The notes: generated from the letters alone by a model not told the origin. A stretch of 64,000 bases of DNA from Alkalibacillus almallahensis (GCF_011761495.1 NZ_JAASRU010000001.1:292996-356995); one strand, 5' to 3'. Shown: positions 17,267 to 26,459, numbered from the stretch's first letter. A program made the numbers and translations.

Positions 17267-18046
17267 ATGCGTACAGTATCATGGGAAATGCAAACGAACC
17301 ATGTTGGAATTTTATATTTAAATCGTCCAGATGCAGCAAATGCTTTTTCAACACAGCTTATTGAAGATTTTCATCATGCACTAGATGAAATCGAGGCTCA
17401 ACAAGATTTACGAACCTTAATTATAATAGGAAAAGGTGAGAAGGCATTTTGTGCAGGGGCTGATTTAAAAGAGCGTCAAACGATGACAGAAGATGAAGTT
17501 GTTAAAACAGTTCGTTCCATTGGTGGCCTAGTACGTCGTGTCGAACAATTATCAGTACCAACGATCGCAGCCATTAATGGTGCCGCTTTCGGGGGTGGAT
17601 TAGAGTTATCACTAGCTTGTGATATTCGTATAGCAAGTGATAAAGCGAAAATGGGGCTTACGGAGACGTCATTAGCCATTATACCGGGTGCTGGAGGCAC
17701 TCAACGTTTAGCTAAGTTAATTGGTCTTGCTAAAGCGAAGTATTATATATTAACGGCGAAACGATTCGGGAGTGAAGAAGCGCAATCAATCGGCTTAATT
17801 GAAGAAAGTGTGAGTCCTAATGAATTAGTAGACCAGGCAATTACGTTAGCTAATCAAATTTCAGCCAACGGACCAGTTGGTGTTCGTGCCGCTAAACAAG
17901 CGATTGAACGTGGTTATGAGCGAGATATAGCAACAGGTCTTGAAATCGAACGTCATTATTATTTAACGACGATCCCAACTGAAGATCGTTTGGAAGCTTT
18001 ACAAGCGTTTAAAGACAAGAGACAACCACAATTTAAAGGAAAATAG
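17267..18046 (+). CDS. yngF: Enoyl-CoA hydratase, likely methylglutaconyl-CoA hydratase (YngF)
   Basis: A 259-residue crotonase-fold protein. The oxyanion-hole segments KAFCAGADLKER and NGAAFGGGLELSLACDIRIA, and the GLTETSLAIIPGAGGTQRLAKLIG block, are typical of hydratases. In this operon it should hydrate 3-methylglutaconyl-CoA to HMG-CoA, between the carboxylase and the lyase; the substrate comes from context. It starts four bases after the lyase stop. Confidence 0.88.
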   Translation: MRTVSWEMQTNHVGILYLNRPDAANAFSTQLIEDFHHALDEIEAQQDLRTLIIIGKGEKAFCAGADLKERQTMTEDEVVKTVRSIGGLVRRVEQLSVPTIAAINGAAFGGGLELSLACDIRIASDKAKMGLTETSLAIIPGAGGTQRLAKLIGLAKAKYYILTAKRFGSEEAQSIGLIEESVSPNELVDQAITLANQISANGPVGVRAAKQAIERGYERDIATGLEIERHYYLTTIPTEDRLEALQAFKDKRQPQFKGK

Positions 18047-18064
18047 ACAGAAAGGGTGATTTAG

Positions 18065-19594
18065 GTGGCATTTGAAGAACAACACCAAGCGATGCGCGAA
18101 CAAATCGAAAAAGGTGGCGCAGAGAAATACCACGAGAAAAACGCCGAAAAGGGTAAAATGTTCGTCCGTGACAGACTTAACATGCTTTTGGATGACGATT
18201 TAAATGTTGAAGATGCTTTCTTTGCTAACTGTGTTGATGAATCATTACCAGCAGATGGGGTCGTTACTGGACTTGGCAAATTAAACGGGGAAACAGTCGC
18301 AGTGATGGCAAATGACTCAACGGTTAAAGCGGGGTCATGGGGAGCTCGCACAGTAGAGAAAATCATTCGTATACAAGAAACAGCCATGAAATTAGAAGTC
18401 CCTATGTTATATTTGGTGGATTCGGCTGGTGCAAGAATTACAGATCAGATTGAAATGTTCCCGAATCGACGAGGCGCAGGAAGAATTTTTCATAATCAGG
18501 TGAAAATGTCCGGACGTGTCCCACAAGTTTGCTTGTTATTCGGACCATCAGCAGCCGGAGGAGCATACATACCAGCCTTTTGTGATATCGTTGTCATGGT
18601 TGAAGGCAATGCTTCGATGTATTTAGGCTCACCACGAATGGCTGAGAAAGTGATTGGTGAACAAGTATCACTGGAAGAAATGGGCGGAGCCAAAATGCAC
18701 TGTTCTGTTTCAGGTGTTGGTGACGTGTTAGTTGAAAGTGAGCAAGAAGCGATTGATTATGTACAAAAATATTTAACTTATTTTCCGCAAAACTTTAGAA
18801 CACAGCCGAATGAACACGAGACAGTTGAACCAGGACAATTCGACAAGACGATTAGTGAATTAATCCCAGAAAATCAGAACGCTCCGTTCGATATGTACGA
18901 GTTAATCAATCGTTTGATTGATAACGACAGTTTCTGCGAAATCAAGCGTGAATTCGCTAAAGAGTTGATTACAGGATTAGCTCGAATCGACGGTAAATCA
19001 GTCGGTATTATTGCTAATCAACCACGTCAAAAAGGCGGCGTATTATTCCATGATTCAGCTGATAAAGCCGCTAAATTTATTCAATTATGCGATGCCTTTA
19101 ATATCCCGCTCGTTTTCTTAGCTGATATTCCTGGGTTCATGATTGGAACCAAAGTAGAGCGAGCTGGTATTATTCGACATGGTGCTAAAATGATTTCGGC
19201 TATGAGTGAAGTAACCGTACCTAAGATTTGTGTTGTTGTACGAAAAGCATATGGTGCTGGCTTATATGCCATGGCAGGGCCAGCGTTTGATCCAGACGTC
19301 ACTATTGCACTTCCAACTGCACAAATTGCTGTCATGGGACCAGAGGCAGCTGTTAATGCAGTATATGCGAATAAAATAGCCGAATTACCAGAAGAAGAAA
19401 GACAAGAATTTATTAAAGAAAAACATGAAGAATACAAAGAAAATATCGACATTTACCGTTTAGCATCCGAAATGATTGTTGATGACATTGTTGAACCAAA
19501 CCATTTACGAGGCGCTTTAACGCAACGACTTGATGTTTATCAGTCGAAGAACGTACAATTCACAGAACGTAAACACGGTGTTTATCCGGTATAA
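18065..19594 (+). CDS. yngE: Acyl-CoA carboxylase carboxyltransferase subunit (YngE)
   Basis: A 509-residue carboxyltransferase with paired crotonase-like halves: GARITDQIEMFPNRRGAG and FGPSAAGGAYIPAF in the first, NQPRQKGGVLF, DIPGFMIGTKVERAGIIRHG and RKAYGAGLYAM in the second. It moves CO2 from carboxybiotin to an acyl-CoA; the HMG-CoA lyase and hydratase neighbours point to 3-methylcrotonyl-CoA, though propionyl-CoA carboxylases look alike. It starts with GTG after AAAGGGTGATTTAG. It is the last gene of the operon and is followed by a strong terminator. Confidence 0.9.
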   Translation: MAFEEQHQAMREQIEKGGAEKYHEKNAEKGKMFVRDRLNMLLDDDLNVEDAFFANCVDESLPADGVVTGLGKLNGETVAVMANDSTVKAGSWGARTVEKIIRIQETAMKLEVPMLYLVDSAGARITDQIEMFPNRRGAGRIFHNQVKMSGRVPQVCLLFGPSAAGGAYIPAFCDIVVMVEGNASMYLGSPRMAEKVIGEQVSLEEMGGAKMHCSVSGVGDVLVESEQEAIDYVQKYLTYFPQNFRTQPNEHETVEPGQFDKTISELIPENQNAPFDMYELINRLIDNDSFCEIKREFAKELITGLARIDGKSVGIIANQPRQKGGVLFHDSADKAAKFIQLCDAFNIPLVFLADIPGFMIGTKVERAGIIRHGAKMISAMSEVTVPKICVVVRKAYGAGLYAMAGPAFDPDVTIALPTAQIAVMGPEAAVNAVYANKIAELPEEERQEFIKEKHEEYKENIDIYRLASEMIVDDIVEPNHLRGALTQRLDVYQSKNVQFTERKHGVYPV

Positions 19595-19604
19595 TGATTT
19601 TGTG

Positions 19605-19650
19605 CAGCATGGCATAGACCTAATATAGGTTTAGCTATGCTGTTTTTTAT
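19605..19650 (+). terminator. Terminator of the yng-type operon
   Basis: CAGCATGGC / GCTATGCTG form a stem, with a second inner pairing ACCTA / TAGGT, followed by TTTTTT. Confidence 0.85.
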
Positions 19651-19685
19651 TGATTAGACGATCAAACTTATAAGGGTGTGATTAA

Positions 19686-21332
19686 ATGAAATACGATGCC
19701 ATAGTAATCGGCGCTGGTTTATCAGGGCTTGTTGCAACATCAGGAATTGCTGCTTATGGGAAACACGTTTTATTACTTGATCAAGAACCAGAATCATCGT
19801 TTGGAGGCCAAGCATGGTGGTCATTTGGTGGTTTATTTTTAATTGATAGTCCTGAGCAACGTAGAGTGGGGATTCGAGATTCATATGAATTAGCTAGACA
19901 AGATTGGTTGGGATCAGCGGCATTTGATCAAGGAGAACATGATTATTGGGGAAAACAGTGGGCTGAAGCTTATTTGGACTTTGCAGCAAATGAGAAACGA
20001 CAATGGCTCAAAAATTTAGGCATTAGTTTCTTCCCTGTCATTGGCTGGGCTGAACGTGGAGGATACTTGGCAGATGGTCACGGCAATTCGGTTCCTCGAT
20101 TTCATATTGTATGGGGGACAGGTGCAGGGATACTAGATCCTTTTAAAAAGCTTGTATCAAAATACATTGACGGCGGCTTAGTGACGTATCTACCACGTCA
20201 TCAAGTTAATTCACTACTTAAAGAAAATAATGCTGTTGTAGGTGTAGAAGGTTCCGTCTTAGTTGATGATGAAAGCGAGCGCGGAGAAAAAAGTAGTCGA
20301 GAAATAAAGGATGCATTTCACTATAAGACTGACCATGTCGTGATTGCAACAGGAGGGATCGGAGCTAATTTTAAACTAATAAGAGAAAATTGGCCTGAAC
20401 GTCTTGGGCCACCACCAAAGCAAATGATCTCAGGTGTACCAGACCATGTCGATGGTCAGATGATCCAAAAAGCAGAAGAAAGTGGAGCAAACGTCGTTAA
20501 TAAAGATCGTATGTGGCATTACACAGAAGGAATCAAAAATTATGATCCCGTATGGTCCAATCACGGCATACGAATATTACCCGGACCATCATCTTTATGG
20601 CTTGATGCTGAAGGTAATCGTTTACCTTCTCCTAATTTTCCAGGCTTTGATACTCTAGGAACATTAGAGAGCATTATGAAAACGGGATATGATTACTCGT
20701 GGTTTATTTTGACACAGAGTTTAATAGAAAAGGAGTTTGCATTATCTGGTTCTGAGCAAAATCCTGATTTAACTGGTAAAAGCATTAAGAAAGTGTTAAA
20801 GCGTGCTTTACCAGGAGCTCCAGGACCAGTGGAAGCTTTTAAAGAACAAGGTGAGGACTTTGTTGTCGCTGATAATCTATCGGAGTTAGTGACTGAAATG
20901 AATCAACTAAGCGGCGAAAATTTGCTAGATGAACAGCATATCTTATCACAAATAGAAGCACGAGATCGTGAAATGGATAATCAATTTACGAAAGACTTAC
21001 AAATTACAGCCTTACGTGGATCACGTTTTTACAAAGGGGATAAACTCATTCGTACAGCGAAACCACATAAGCTTTTTGATGCAAAACATGGCCCGTTAAT
21101 AGCAGTGCGTTTGAATATTTTAAGTCGAAAAACACTTGGAGGCCTACAAACCAATTTGTCCGGACAGGTGTTAAACCAACAAGGAAAACCAATCACAGGA
21201 CTGTATGCAGCTGGTGAAGCATCAGGTTTCGGTGGTGGAGGTATACATGGTTATCGAGCGTTAGAAGGAACATTTTTAGGAGGATGTTTATTCACAGGAA
21301 GGATCGTTGGTAAAACAATCGGAAAAAGTTAA
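19686..21332 (+). CDS. FAD-dependent dehydrogenase (flavocytochrome c/KsdD-like)
   Basis: A 548-residue flavoprotein. It has an N-terminal FAD-binding VIGAGLSGLVATSGIAAYG followed by an acidic residue at the end of the second strand (LLLDQE), an internal IATGGIGANF block and a C-terminal AAGEASGFGGGGIHGYRALEGTFLGG. This is the pattern of the fumarate reductase/3-ketosteroid dehydrogenase-type group. Substrate unknown; no heme-binding or electron-partner gene is adjacent. The ATG follows AAGGGTGTG. It is monocistronic or read with the small membrane protein downstream. Confidence 0.85.
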   Translation: MKYDAIVIGAGLSGLVATSGIAAYGKHVLLLDQEPESSFGGQAWWSFGGLFLIDSPEQRRVGIRDSYELARQDWLGSAAFDQGEHDYWGKQWAEAYLDFAANEKRQWLKNLGISFFPVIGWAERGGYLADGHGNSVPRFHIVWGTGAGILDPFKKLVSKYIDGGLVTYLPRHQVNSLLKENNAVVGVEGSVLVDDESERGEKSSREIKDAFHYKTDHVVIATGGIGANFKLIRENWPERLGPPPKQMISGVPDHVDGQMIQKAEESGANVVNKDRMWHYTEGIKNYDPVWSNHGIRILPGPSSLWLDAEGNRLPSPNFPGFDTLGTLESIMKTGYDYSWFILTQSLIEKEFALSGSEQNPDLTGKSIKKVLKRALPGAPGPVEAFKEQGEDFVVADNLSELVTEMNQLSGENLLDEQHILSQIEARDREMDNQFTKDLQITALRGSRFYKGDKLIRTAKPHKLFDAKHGPLIAVRLNILSRKTLGGLQTNLSGQVLNQQGKPITGLYAAGEASGFGGGGIHGYRALEGTFLGGCLFTGRIVGKTIGKS

Positions 21333-21401
21333 CCATAACTATATTATGTGAACTTATTGATTTAGTTTCGACGGAACTTGATAAAAGAAGGGAGGAGCTT
21401 A

Positions 21402-21656
21402 GTGAGAAAACACGTATTTGGAGTTTTATCGATCACCATGGTCATAATAAGTATTGTCTTTTTTTTACTTATCAGAGGACCAAATGCGAACATTGAGCTA
21501 GGAATTGGTGTATTTACAGGACTATCGATCATTGGCATCATTCTCGCAATCGCTTCTAAGAGGATATGGTATATTATAATAGGTTCTATCCTTAATGGCT
21601 TCGTTTTGTATTTTGTTATTTTATTAATATTTGCTTACGGCATCAGTGAAAACTAA
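21402..21656 (+). CDS. Small membrane protein of unknown function
   Basis: An 84-residue protein with three predicted membrane helices (about residues 6-24, 33-52 and 57-78) and a short basic start, MRKHVFG. I do not recognise the family. The GTG at 21402 is chosen because GGGAGG lies five to ten bases upstream; an in-frame TTG at 21378 has no site. A strong terminator follows. Confidence 0.6.
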   Translation: MRKHVFGVLSITMVIISIVFFLLIRGPNANIELGIGVFTGLSIIGIILAIASKRIWYIIIGSILNGFVLYFVILLIFAYGISEN

Positions 21657-21674
21657 ATGATCACACCAATCATT

Positions 21675-21706
21675 AAAACCGCTCAGATTATAGTCTGAGC
21701 GGTTTT
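21675..21706. terminator. Bidirectional terminator
   Basis: A perfect 13-bp stem, AAAACCGCTCAGA / TCTGAGCGGTTTT, around TTATAG separates the small membrane protein gene from the convergent ligase gene. Confidence 0.88.
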
Positions 21707-21715
21707 GTTTGCTAA

Positions 21716-23662
21716 TTAAGTTGTCTGTTTACCTATTTCGCGAATTTGATCGACGACATAAGGATTTTCTAACGCAGATAAGTCACCTGCGTCTTTATTT
21801 AAGTATGCAGCCTTAATCGCACGGCGCATCACTTTTGCATTTCGAGTTTTTGGTAGGTCAGCGACTATATGACATGTTCTTGGTGCAATCGCTTTTCCTA
21901 AACGATCAATTGCGTGATTAATTAATTCTTCTTTTAACTTTTCTTCATTATAATCTTCGCCTTTTGGTACAACAAAAGCAATTGGTTTCTCACCTTTGAC
22001 CTCATCTGGAATACCAATCACACCAGCTTCCACGACATTATCATGTTCAACAAAAATTGATTCTAATTCTGCAGGACCTAAACGTTTTCCGGCGACATTT
22101 AATGTGTCATCTGAACGACCAGTGATGGTATAAAAGCCTTCGTCATCATGAATCACCCAGTCTCCGTGAACCCAGGTATCTTTAAAACGATTCCAGTATG
22201 TGTTTTCATAGCGCTCATTTTCTTTATAAAAACCATTTGTCATTCCAACCCAAGGCTGTTTAATGACAAGCTCACCGACTTCGTTTTCAACACGCTCACC
22301 ATCTTGATCATAAACGTCAATATCCATACCTGGTAAGGCAGCATTAAAACCAACTGGTGCTATCGGTTTGACGAGCACATTTCCAAATATACCACCAGAA
22401 ATTTCTGTACCTCCCGAGTAATTAAAAATAGGAATTCGACGTTCGCATACTTTATCGAATAACCACATCCATGGTTCTTCATTCCATGGTTCACCTGTTG
22501 ATCCTATTACTTTAAGAGAAGATAGGTCATGTTTCGTCACATTGGATTCATCTAATGTCATAAGCGTTCGAATTAGTGTTGGTGCAATACCAAGATGGGT
22601 AACGTCATGACGTTCGACAATATCCCAAATCCGATCGGGCTCAGGGTAGGTAGGAGTGCCTTCGAACATTAAGATCGTAGCACCGTTTAATAAACCGCCG
22701 TAAACTAAGAATGGACCCATCATCCAACCCATATCAGTAAACCAGAAAAGCGTATCACCAGCTGAGACATCCATGGTAATACCCGCATCAAACGCTGATT
22801 TGATCGGAAAACCATTATGCGTATGTAGCGCGCCTTTCGGTTTGCCAGTGGTACCAGATGTATAAATAATCATATAAGGGTCATTGCCGTTCGTATGGAC
22901 TGATTTAAATGAATTATTGGAAGAACGAACATCTTGCCAACGAACATCAACATCATTATTCCAACTCACATCATTTTGTGCATGTTCAACAACAAAGACT
23001 TTATCAATAGAAGAGGTCGCTTGGACTGCTTCAGAAGCATCATCTTTTAAATTAACGGTTTTACCGCCGCGATGAAAGCCATCTACTGTTATTAAATACT
23101 TGGCTTCCGCAGCATTAATTCGTGTTGCAACAGCTTCTGCTTTATAGCCAGAAAAAGCAGGTGAGAAGATCGCACCGATTTTGGAAATGGCGAGCATGGC
23201 AATCGTTGTTTCAGGGATCATCGGCATATAAATCGTAAAAATATCACCTTTTAGTGCACCCTGATCAAGTAAACCATTAGCCACACGATTCACTTCTTCA
23301 TCTAACTCTTCAAAAGTGAATATACGTGTCTCTCCAGCATCACTCTCCCAAATCAAAGCATGTTGATTTTTATAATGTGGATCATGCGCCCATTTTTCAA
23401 CTGCATTATAGGCCACGTTCATTTTTCCATTTACATACCATTCAGGATACATCACACCATTTGTTAAATCTAATGCCTGATCATATGGTTCAAACCAATT
23501 AATACCAAGTTCTTGTTCTGCTTCGTGCCAAAAAGTCGCAATATCTTGAACAGAGTATTGATGAAATCGATCATAATCTTCGAAACCAAGACGATTCATC
23601 ATCTGATAAAGACGGGTATTCGTTAAATAGCTTTCACTTGGATGCCATACTGCTTTTGTCAT
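21716..23662 (-). CDS. Acetyl-CoA synthetase-like AMP-forming ligase
   Basis: A 648-residue ANL ligase of the acetyl/acetoacetyl-CoA synthetase branch: an extended N-terminal region with W-P..WYVNGKMNVAYNAVEKW, the P-loop IYTSGTTGKPKGALHTHNG, motif WFTDMGWMMGP, the hinge TGRSDDTLNVAGKRLGPAELES, and a catalytic Lys in KTRNAKVMRRAIK. It should activate acetate, propionate or a similar short acid. It resembles B. subtilis YtcI more than AcsA by memory, so I give no symbol. GGAGTG precedes the ATG. A cre-like site and a divergent TetR gene lie upstream. Confidence 0.85.
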   Translation of the reverse strand: MTKAVWHPSESYLTNTRLYQMMNRLGFEDYDRFHQYSVQDIATFWHEAEQELGINWFEPYDQALDLTNGVMYPEWYVNGKMNVAYNAVEKWAHDPHYKNQHALIWESDAGETRIFTFEELDEEVNRVANGLLDQGALKGDIFTIYMPMIPETTIAMLAISKIGAIFSPAFSGYKAEAVATRINAAEAKYLITVDGFHRGGKTVNLKDDASEAVQATSSIDKVFVVEHAQNDVSWNNDVDVRWQDVRSSNNSFKSVHTNGNDPYMIIYTSGTTGKPKGALHTHNGFPIKSAFDAGITMDVSAGDTLFWFTDMGWMMGPFLVYGGLLNGATILMFEGTPTYPEPDRIWDIVERHDVTHLGIAPTLIRTLMTLDESNVTKHDLSSLKVIGSTGEPWNEEPWMWLFDKVCERRIPIFNYSGGTEISGGIFGNVLVKPIAPVGFNAALPGMDIDVYDQDGERVENEVGELVIKQPWVGMTNGFYKENERYENTYWNRFKDTWVHGDWVIHDDEGFYTITGRSDDTLNVAGKRLGPAELESIFVEHDNVVEAGVIGIPDEVKGEKPIAFVVPKGEDYNEEKLKEELINHAIDRLGKAIAPRTCHIVADLPKTRNAKVMRRAIKAAYLNKDAGDLSALENPYVVDQIREIGKQTT

Positions 23663-23745
23663 AACAACTGTTCACTCCGTTTCTGTTAAGTTATTAATCT
23701 GACACTTATTATAACTTAGATTATGAATTGTGAGAAGGTTATGAA

Positions 23746-23759
23746 TAAAAGCGGTTACA
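23746..23759. promoter_or_regulatory. Candidate CcpA (cre) site upstream of the acyl-CoA ligase gene
   Basis: TAAAAGCGGTTACA matches 12 of 14 positions of the Bacillus cre consensus TGWAARCGYTWNCW. It lies about 10 bp upstream of a possible minus-strand promoter (TTCTCA, 17 bases, TATAAT) for the ligase. Acetyl-CoA synthetase genes in Bacillus are known CcpA targets. Confidence 0.35.
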
Positions 23760-23787
23760 TTTTACTTTTCTGCATAAGGCTTTGGAA

Positions 23788-23840
23788 TTGACACTATTTG
23801 AGATAGGTTGCTAGAGTATAGAATAGAATGACCGTTCTAT
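23788..23840 (+). promoter_or_regulatory. Promoter and operator of the second TetR gene
   Basis: TTGACA (23788-23793) and TAGAGT (23812-23817), 18 bases apart, are followed at 23823-23840 by the imperfect palindrome ATAGAATGACCGTTCTAT. A near copy lies before the MFS gene at 24438-24455, which suggests autoregulation plus control of the transporter. Confidence 0.6.
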
Positions 23841-23867
23841 CTAATATACAGTGAAGGTGGTATTTAA

Positions 23868-24422
23868 ATGAGCTATTCTGTTAAACGTGAACAATTACTT
23901 CGGGTAGCTGAAGATTTATTTTATCAATATGGGTTTCGTGGTGTTGGCTTAAAGCAAATTATTCAAGAAGCAAATGTGGCAACGATGACGTTGTATAACC
24001 ATTTCAATTCTAAGGATAATCTCGTTGAAGAAGTATTAAGACAACGTGAGAGTAGGTATTGGACTTATCTTGATTCATATGTTGAGTCAGATGCTGATTC
24101 ACCATTTATTCTCGCGGTAGAAGCGCATGGAAAATGGTTGAAAAAAGAGTCTTATCAAGGCGATATGTTCCTTAGAGCAATAGAAGATTATTCTGGCGAA
24201 GATAATGAAATCGAAGCGATCGCTAGGGGACATAAAGCAAAACTATTACAGTATTTTAAGAAACTTGCCCAAGCAAAAGGGAAGGACCACGATCATGATC
24301 TAGCCCATCAACTGACACTATTATTAGAAGGAACAACATCAATGACGACTTTAATTGGTGCTGAACAAGCTACCGAACATTCTATTGCCATGGCTCGCAT
24401 CCTTGTGCGACAAGCGTCATAA
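23868..24422 (+). CDS. TetR family regulator of the adjacent MFS transporter
   Basis: A 184-residue TetR protein. The HTH is LLRVAEDLFYQYGFRGVGLKQIIQEANVATMTLYNHFNSKDNL. The C-terminal domain is short and helical. AAGGTGG precedes the ATG. Matching palindromes overlap its own start region and lie between its stop and the transporter gene 58 bases downstream, so it most likely represses itself and the exporter and is released by an exported compound (inference). Confidence 0.88.
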   Translation: MSYSVKREQLLRVAEDLFYQYGFRGVGLKQIIQEANVATMTLYNHFNSKDNLVEEVLRQRESRYWTYLDSYVESDADSPFILAVEAHGKWLKKESYQGDMFLRAIEDYSGEDNEIEAIARGHKAKLLQYFKKLAQAKGKDHDHDLAHQLTLLLEGTTSMTTLIGAEQATEHSIAMARILVRQAS

Positions 24423-24437
24423 TTTCTATAGCTAATA

Positions 24438-24455
24438 GTAGAAAGGACGTTCTAT
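24438..24455 (+). promoter_or_regulatory. Second copy of the TetR operator, before the MFS gene
   Basis: GTAGAAAGGACGTTCTAT matches the operator at 23823 in 15 of 18 positions, and the match continues into CTAA downstream. It lies 25 bases before the transporter start codon. Confidence 0.6.
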
Positions 24456-24480
24456 CTAAATATGTAATAAGGAGGAAGTC

Positions 24481-25647
24481 ATGTTGCGCTTCTCACAACT
24501 CGTTTTACCAGGGGTTACGATGATTGCTGTCACATATGGTTTGGCTCGTTTTAGCTTCGGATTATTACTACCAGACATTAACAGCACCTTAAACATGTCT
24601 GAGTTTACATCAGGATTGATCTCGTCATTATTTTATTTAGCTTATTGTTTTACTATTATTTATTCAACTGTACTAACGACACGAGATGGCCCGAGAAAGA
24701 TGATTCTATTAGCAGGTGCCGCAGCCGTAATAGGACTTATGATTATTACTGTGACTCCGAATGCTTGGGTTTTAGGAATTGGCGTATTACTTGCCGGCAG
24801 TAGTACGGGATTAATTTCACCACCATATGGAGCTGCTATTTCATTATGGATTAATCATGCCGAGCAAGGTAAAGCAAACACATGGATTAATTCAGGTACT
24901 AGTCTAGGGATTATATTATCAGGTTTAGGAGCGATCGTATTATCACCAAACTGGCGTATAACTTATCTAATCTATGCCATATTAACGTTTATAGTTTTGA
25001 TTTGGAACTACCGCGCCATTCCAAAAACAGAACGAACGTCATTTTTCCAAATAGGTGAGCTTTCAATCAAAGGCGTGAAGGGCGCTATTCCACTCATTAT
25101 TGCATCACTTATTCTAGGTGTTTCGACAGCGGCATTTTGGACTTTCTCTCGTACATTTATAGAAATAGCGGGTCATTATCCTGATTGGCAATTATCACTT
25201 TTTTGGGTGATGATTGGAATATTTGGAATTCTAGGAGGTTTTTCAGGGTCACTGATTGAAACAATTGGTTTACCAACAGCATATAAGGTAGGAGGGATTG
25301 TTTTAGCAAGTGCATCGATTATATTGGCATTATTTCCAACAAATGGTGTGATGGCATTTGCATCAGCTGGAATTTTCGGTGCAGGGTATATTTTCATATC
25401 TGGAGTCTTATTAGTGTGGGGAATTAAAGTATTTATTACTAACGCATCATTAGGTATAGGGATTCCGTTTTTATTGCTAGCATTAGGCCAAGTTTTCGGT
25501 TCAACTTTAGCAGGGACGTGGATTAGTATATGGAGTTATAGCACAACGTTTATGATCTCTGGTGTGATTGGATTAATTGCAATCTTGCTTGGGCCTAAAC
25601 AAACGATTACTCATAAGCAAATTAGAGAAGATCAACAACAAATATAA
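24481..25647 (+). CDS. MFS transporter, YbfB/YjiJ-like
   Basis: A 388-residue protein with about twelve membrane helices. The first helix carries VTYGLARFSFGLLLPDI, a pattern of the YbfB/YjiJ group of major facilitators; a short cytoplasmic loop TTRDGPRKM takes the place of the usual A motif after helix 2. Substrate unknown. AAGGAGG lies five bases before the ATG. A TetR gene and paired operators upstream suggest an inducible efflux function. Two 22-bp direct repeats begin at its stop codon. Confidence 0.82.
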   Translation: MLRFSQLVLPGVTMIAVTYGLARFSFGLLLPDINSTLNMSEFTSGLISSLFYLAYCFTIIYSTVLTTRDGPRKMILLAGAAAVIGLMIITVTPNAWVLGIGVLLAGSSTGLISPPYGAAISLWINHAEQGKANTWINSGTSLGIILSGLGAIVLSPNWRITYLIYAILTFIVLIWNYRAIPKTERTSFFQIGELSIKGVKGAIPLIIASLILGVSTAAFWTFSRTFIEIAGHYPDWQLSLFWVMIGIFGILGGFSGSLIETIGLPTAYKVGGIVLASASIILALFPTNGVMAFASAGIFGAGYIFISGVLLVWGIKVFITNASLGIGIPFLLLALGQVFGSTLAGTWISIWSYSTTFMISGVIGLIAILLGPKQTITHKQIREDQQQI

Positions 25648-25697
25648 TGATTGTATAACCATTATATAAGTTTCGTATAATGATTGTATAAGCATTA
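25643..25697 (+). repeat. Two 22-bp direct repeats, each also palindromic
   Basis: TATAATGATTGTATAAsCATTA (s = C or G) occurs at 25643-25664 and 25676-25697, exactly 33 bp apart. The first copy reads TATAATG / CATTATA as a 7-bp inverted repeat; the second keeps TAATG / CATTA. Three helical turns of spacing would place two bound dimers on one DNA face. Confidence 0.6.
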
Positions 25698-25699
25698 AA

Positions 25700-25741
25700 A
25701 ACAGGCGCAAAATACTTAATTCACGGTAAAAAGCGCCTGTT
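25700..25741 (+). terminator. Hairpin after the MFS gene, possible terminator
   Basis: AACAGGCGC / GCGCCTGTT form a perfect 9-bp GC-rich stem, but the loop is 24 bases and no T run follows, so termination is uncertain. Confidence 0.35.
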
Positions 25742-25834
25742 AAACTACATCACTAACTTGGTATAATCAATGTTATGTAAACCTAAAGATGAATTTAATT
25801 AGACCCATTTAGTACCTACATCGCTAAATATAAT

Positions 25835-25873
25835 AAATCCTGATGCTAAATTGTTGATTTAACATCAGGATTT
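25835..25873 (-). terminator. Terminator after the flavin reductase gene
   Basis: AAATCCTGATG / CATCAGGATTT form an 11-bp stem, extended by inner TAAAT / ATTTA. On the minus strand an AT-rich tract follows. Confidence 0.7.
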
Positions 25874-25877
25874 CGCG

Positions 25878-26444
25878 TTAAAAATCGTATTGATCCTCTT
25901 TTGATTGTTTAATTTGTTGATACGTCTCACTCAGTATAATTGTATCTTCAACTAAGCGATCAATTCGTGCTAATACGTCATCATTAACAATTTGTTTCTG
26001 ATCAAAATCTATTTCTTCAATAAATACATATGATTGCACAATTTGTGCTTTCATATAACCTAATATTGATTTAAGTTGTTGTTCCAATATTAAGTAATGC
26101 TTTGCTGATCCAGCTGTTGCTAACATGCCAACAACTTTATCGCGAAATGCATCGACTGGTAATAAATCAAAAATATTTTTTAATGTTGCTGGAATCGATG
26201 CCTGAAAAATTGGCGTTCCGATGATGATCGCATCAGCTTCCATAATGGTTTGTGTGACATATTTTGTGTCACTAGGATAATCTAAATAATGTCGACCATC
26301 ACTAAATTGGATGTCATAATCTTTTAAATCAATTAAGGTGGTTTCGATCTCAGAGTATTGCTTTTCTATAGATGCCATTGTATAATCCATTGCTGTTCGT
26401 GTTTTCGAACCAACAATAGACCCTGACAAAGCAACAACTTTCAT
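25878..26444 (-). CDS. NADPH-dependent FMN reductase
   Basis: A 188-residue flavodoxin-like protein. The FMN phosphate loop SGSIVGSKTRTAM is at the N-terminus, and the isoalloxazine-contact block IIGTPIFQASIPATLKNIFDLLP is near residue 75. Such enzymes supply reduced FMN to luciferase-like monooxygenases. Here the gene lies 15 bases after one, in the order monooxygenase-reductase, and the two surely form a two-component system. GGAGGGGGAAGAG precedes the ATG. The acidic end is probably disordered. Confidence 0.87.
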   Translation of the reverse strand: MKVVALSGSIVGSKTRTAMDYTMASIEKQYSEIETTLIDLKDYDIQFSDGRHYLDYPSDTKYVTQTIMEADAIIIGTPIFQASIPATLKNIFDLLPVDAFRDKVVGMLATAGSAKHYLILEQQLKSILGYMKAQIVQSYVFIEEIDFDQKQIVNDDVLARIDRLVEDTIILSETYQQIKQSKEDQYDF

Positions 26445-26459
26445 ACTCTTCCCCCTCCT

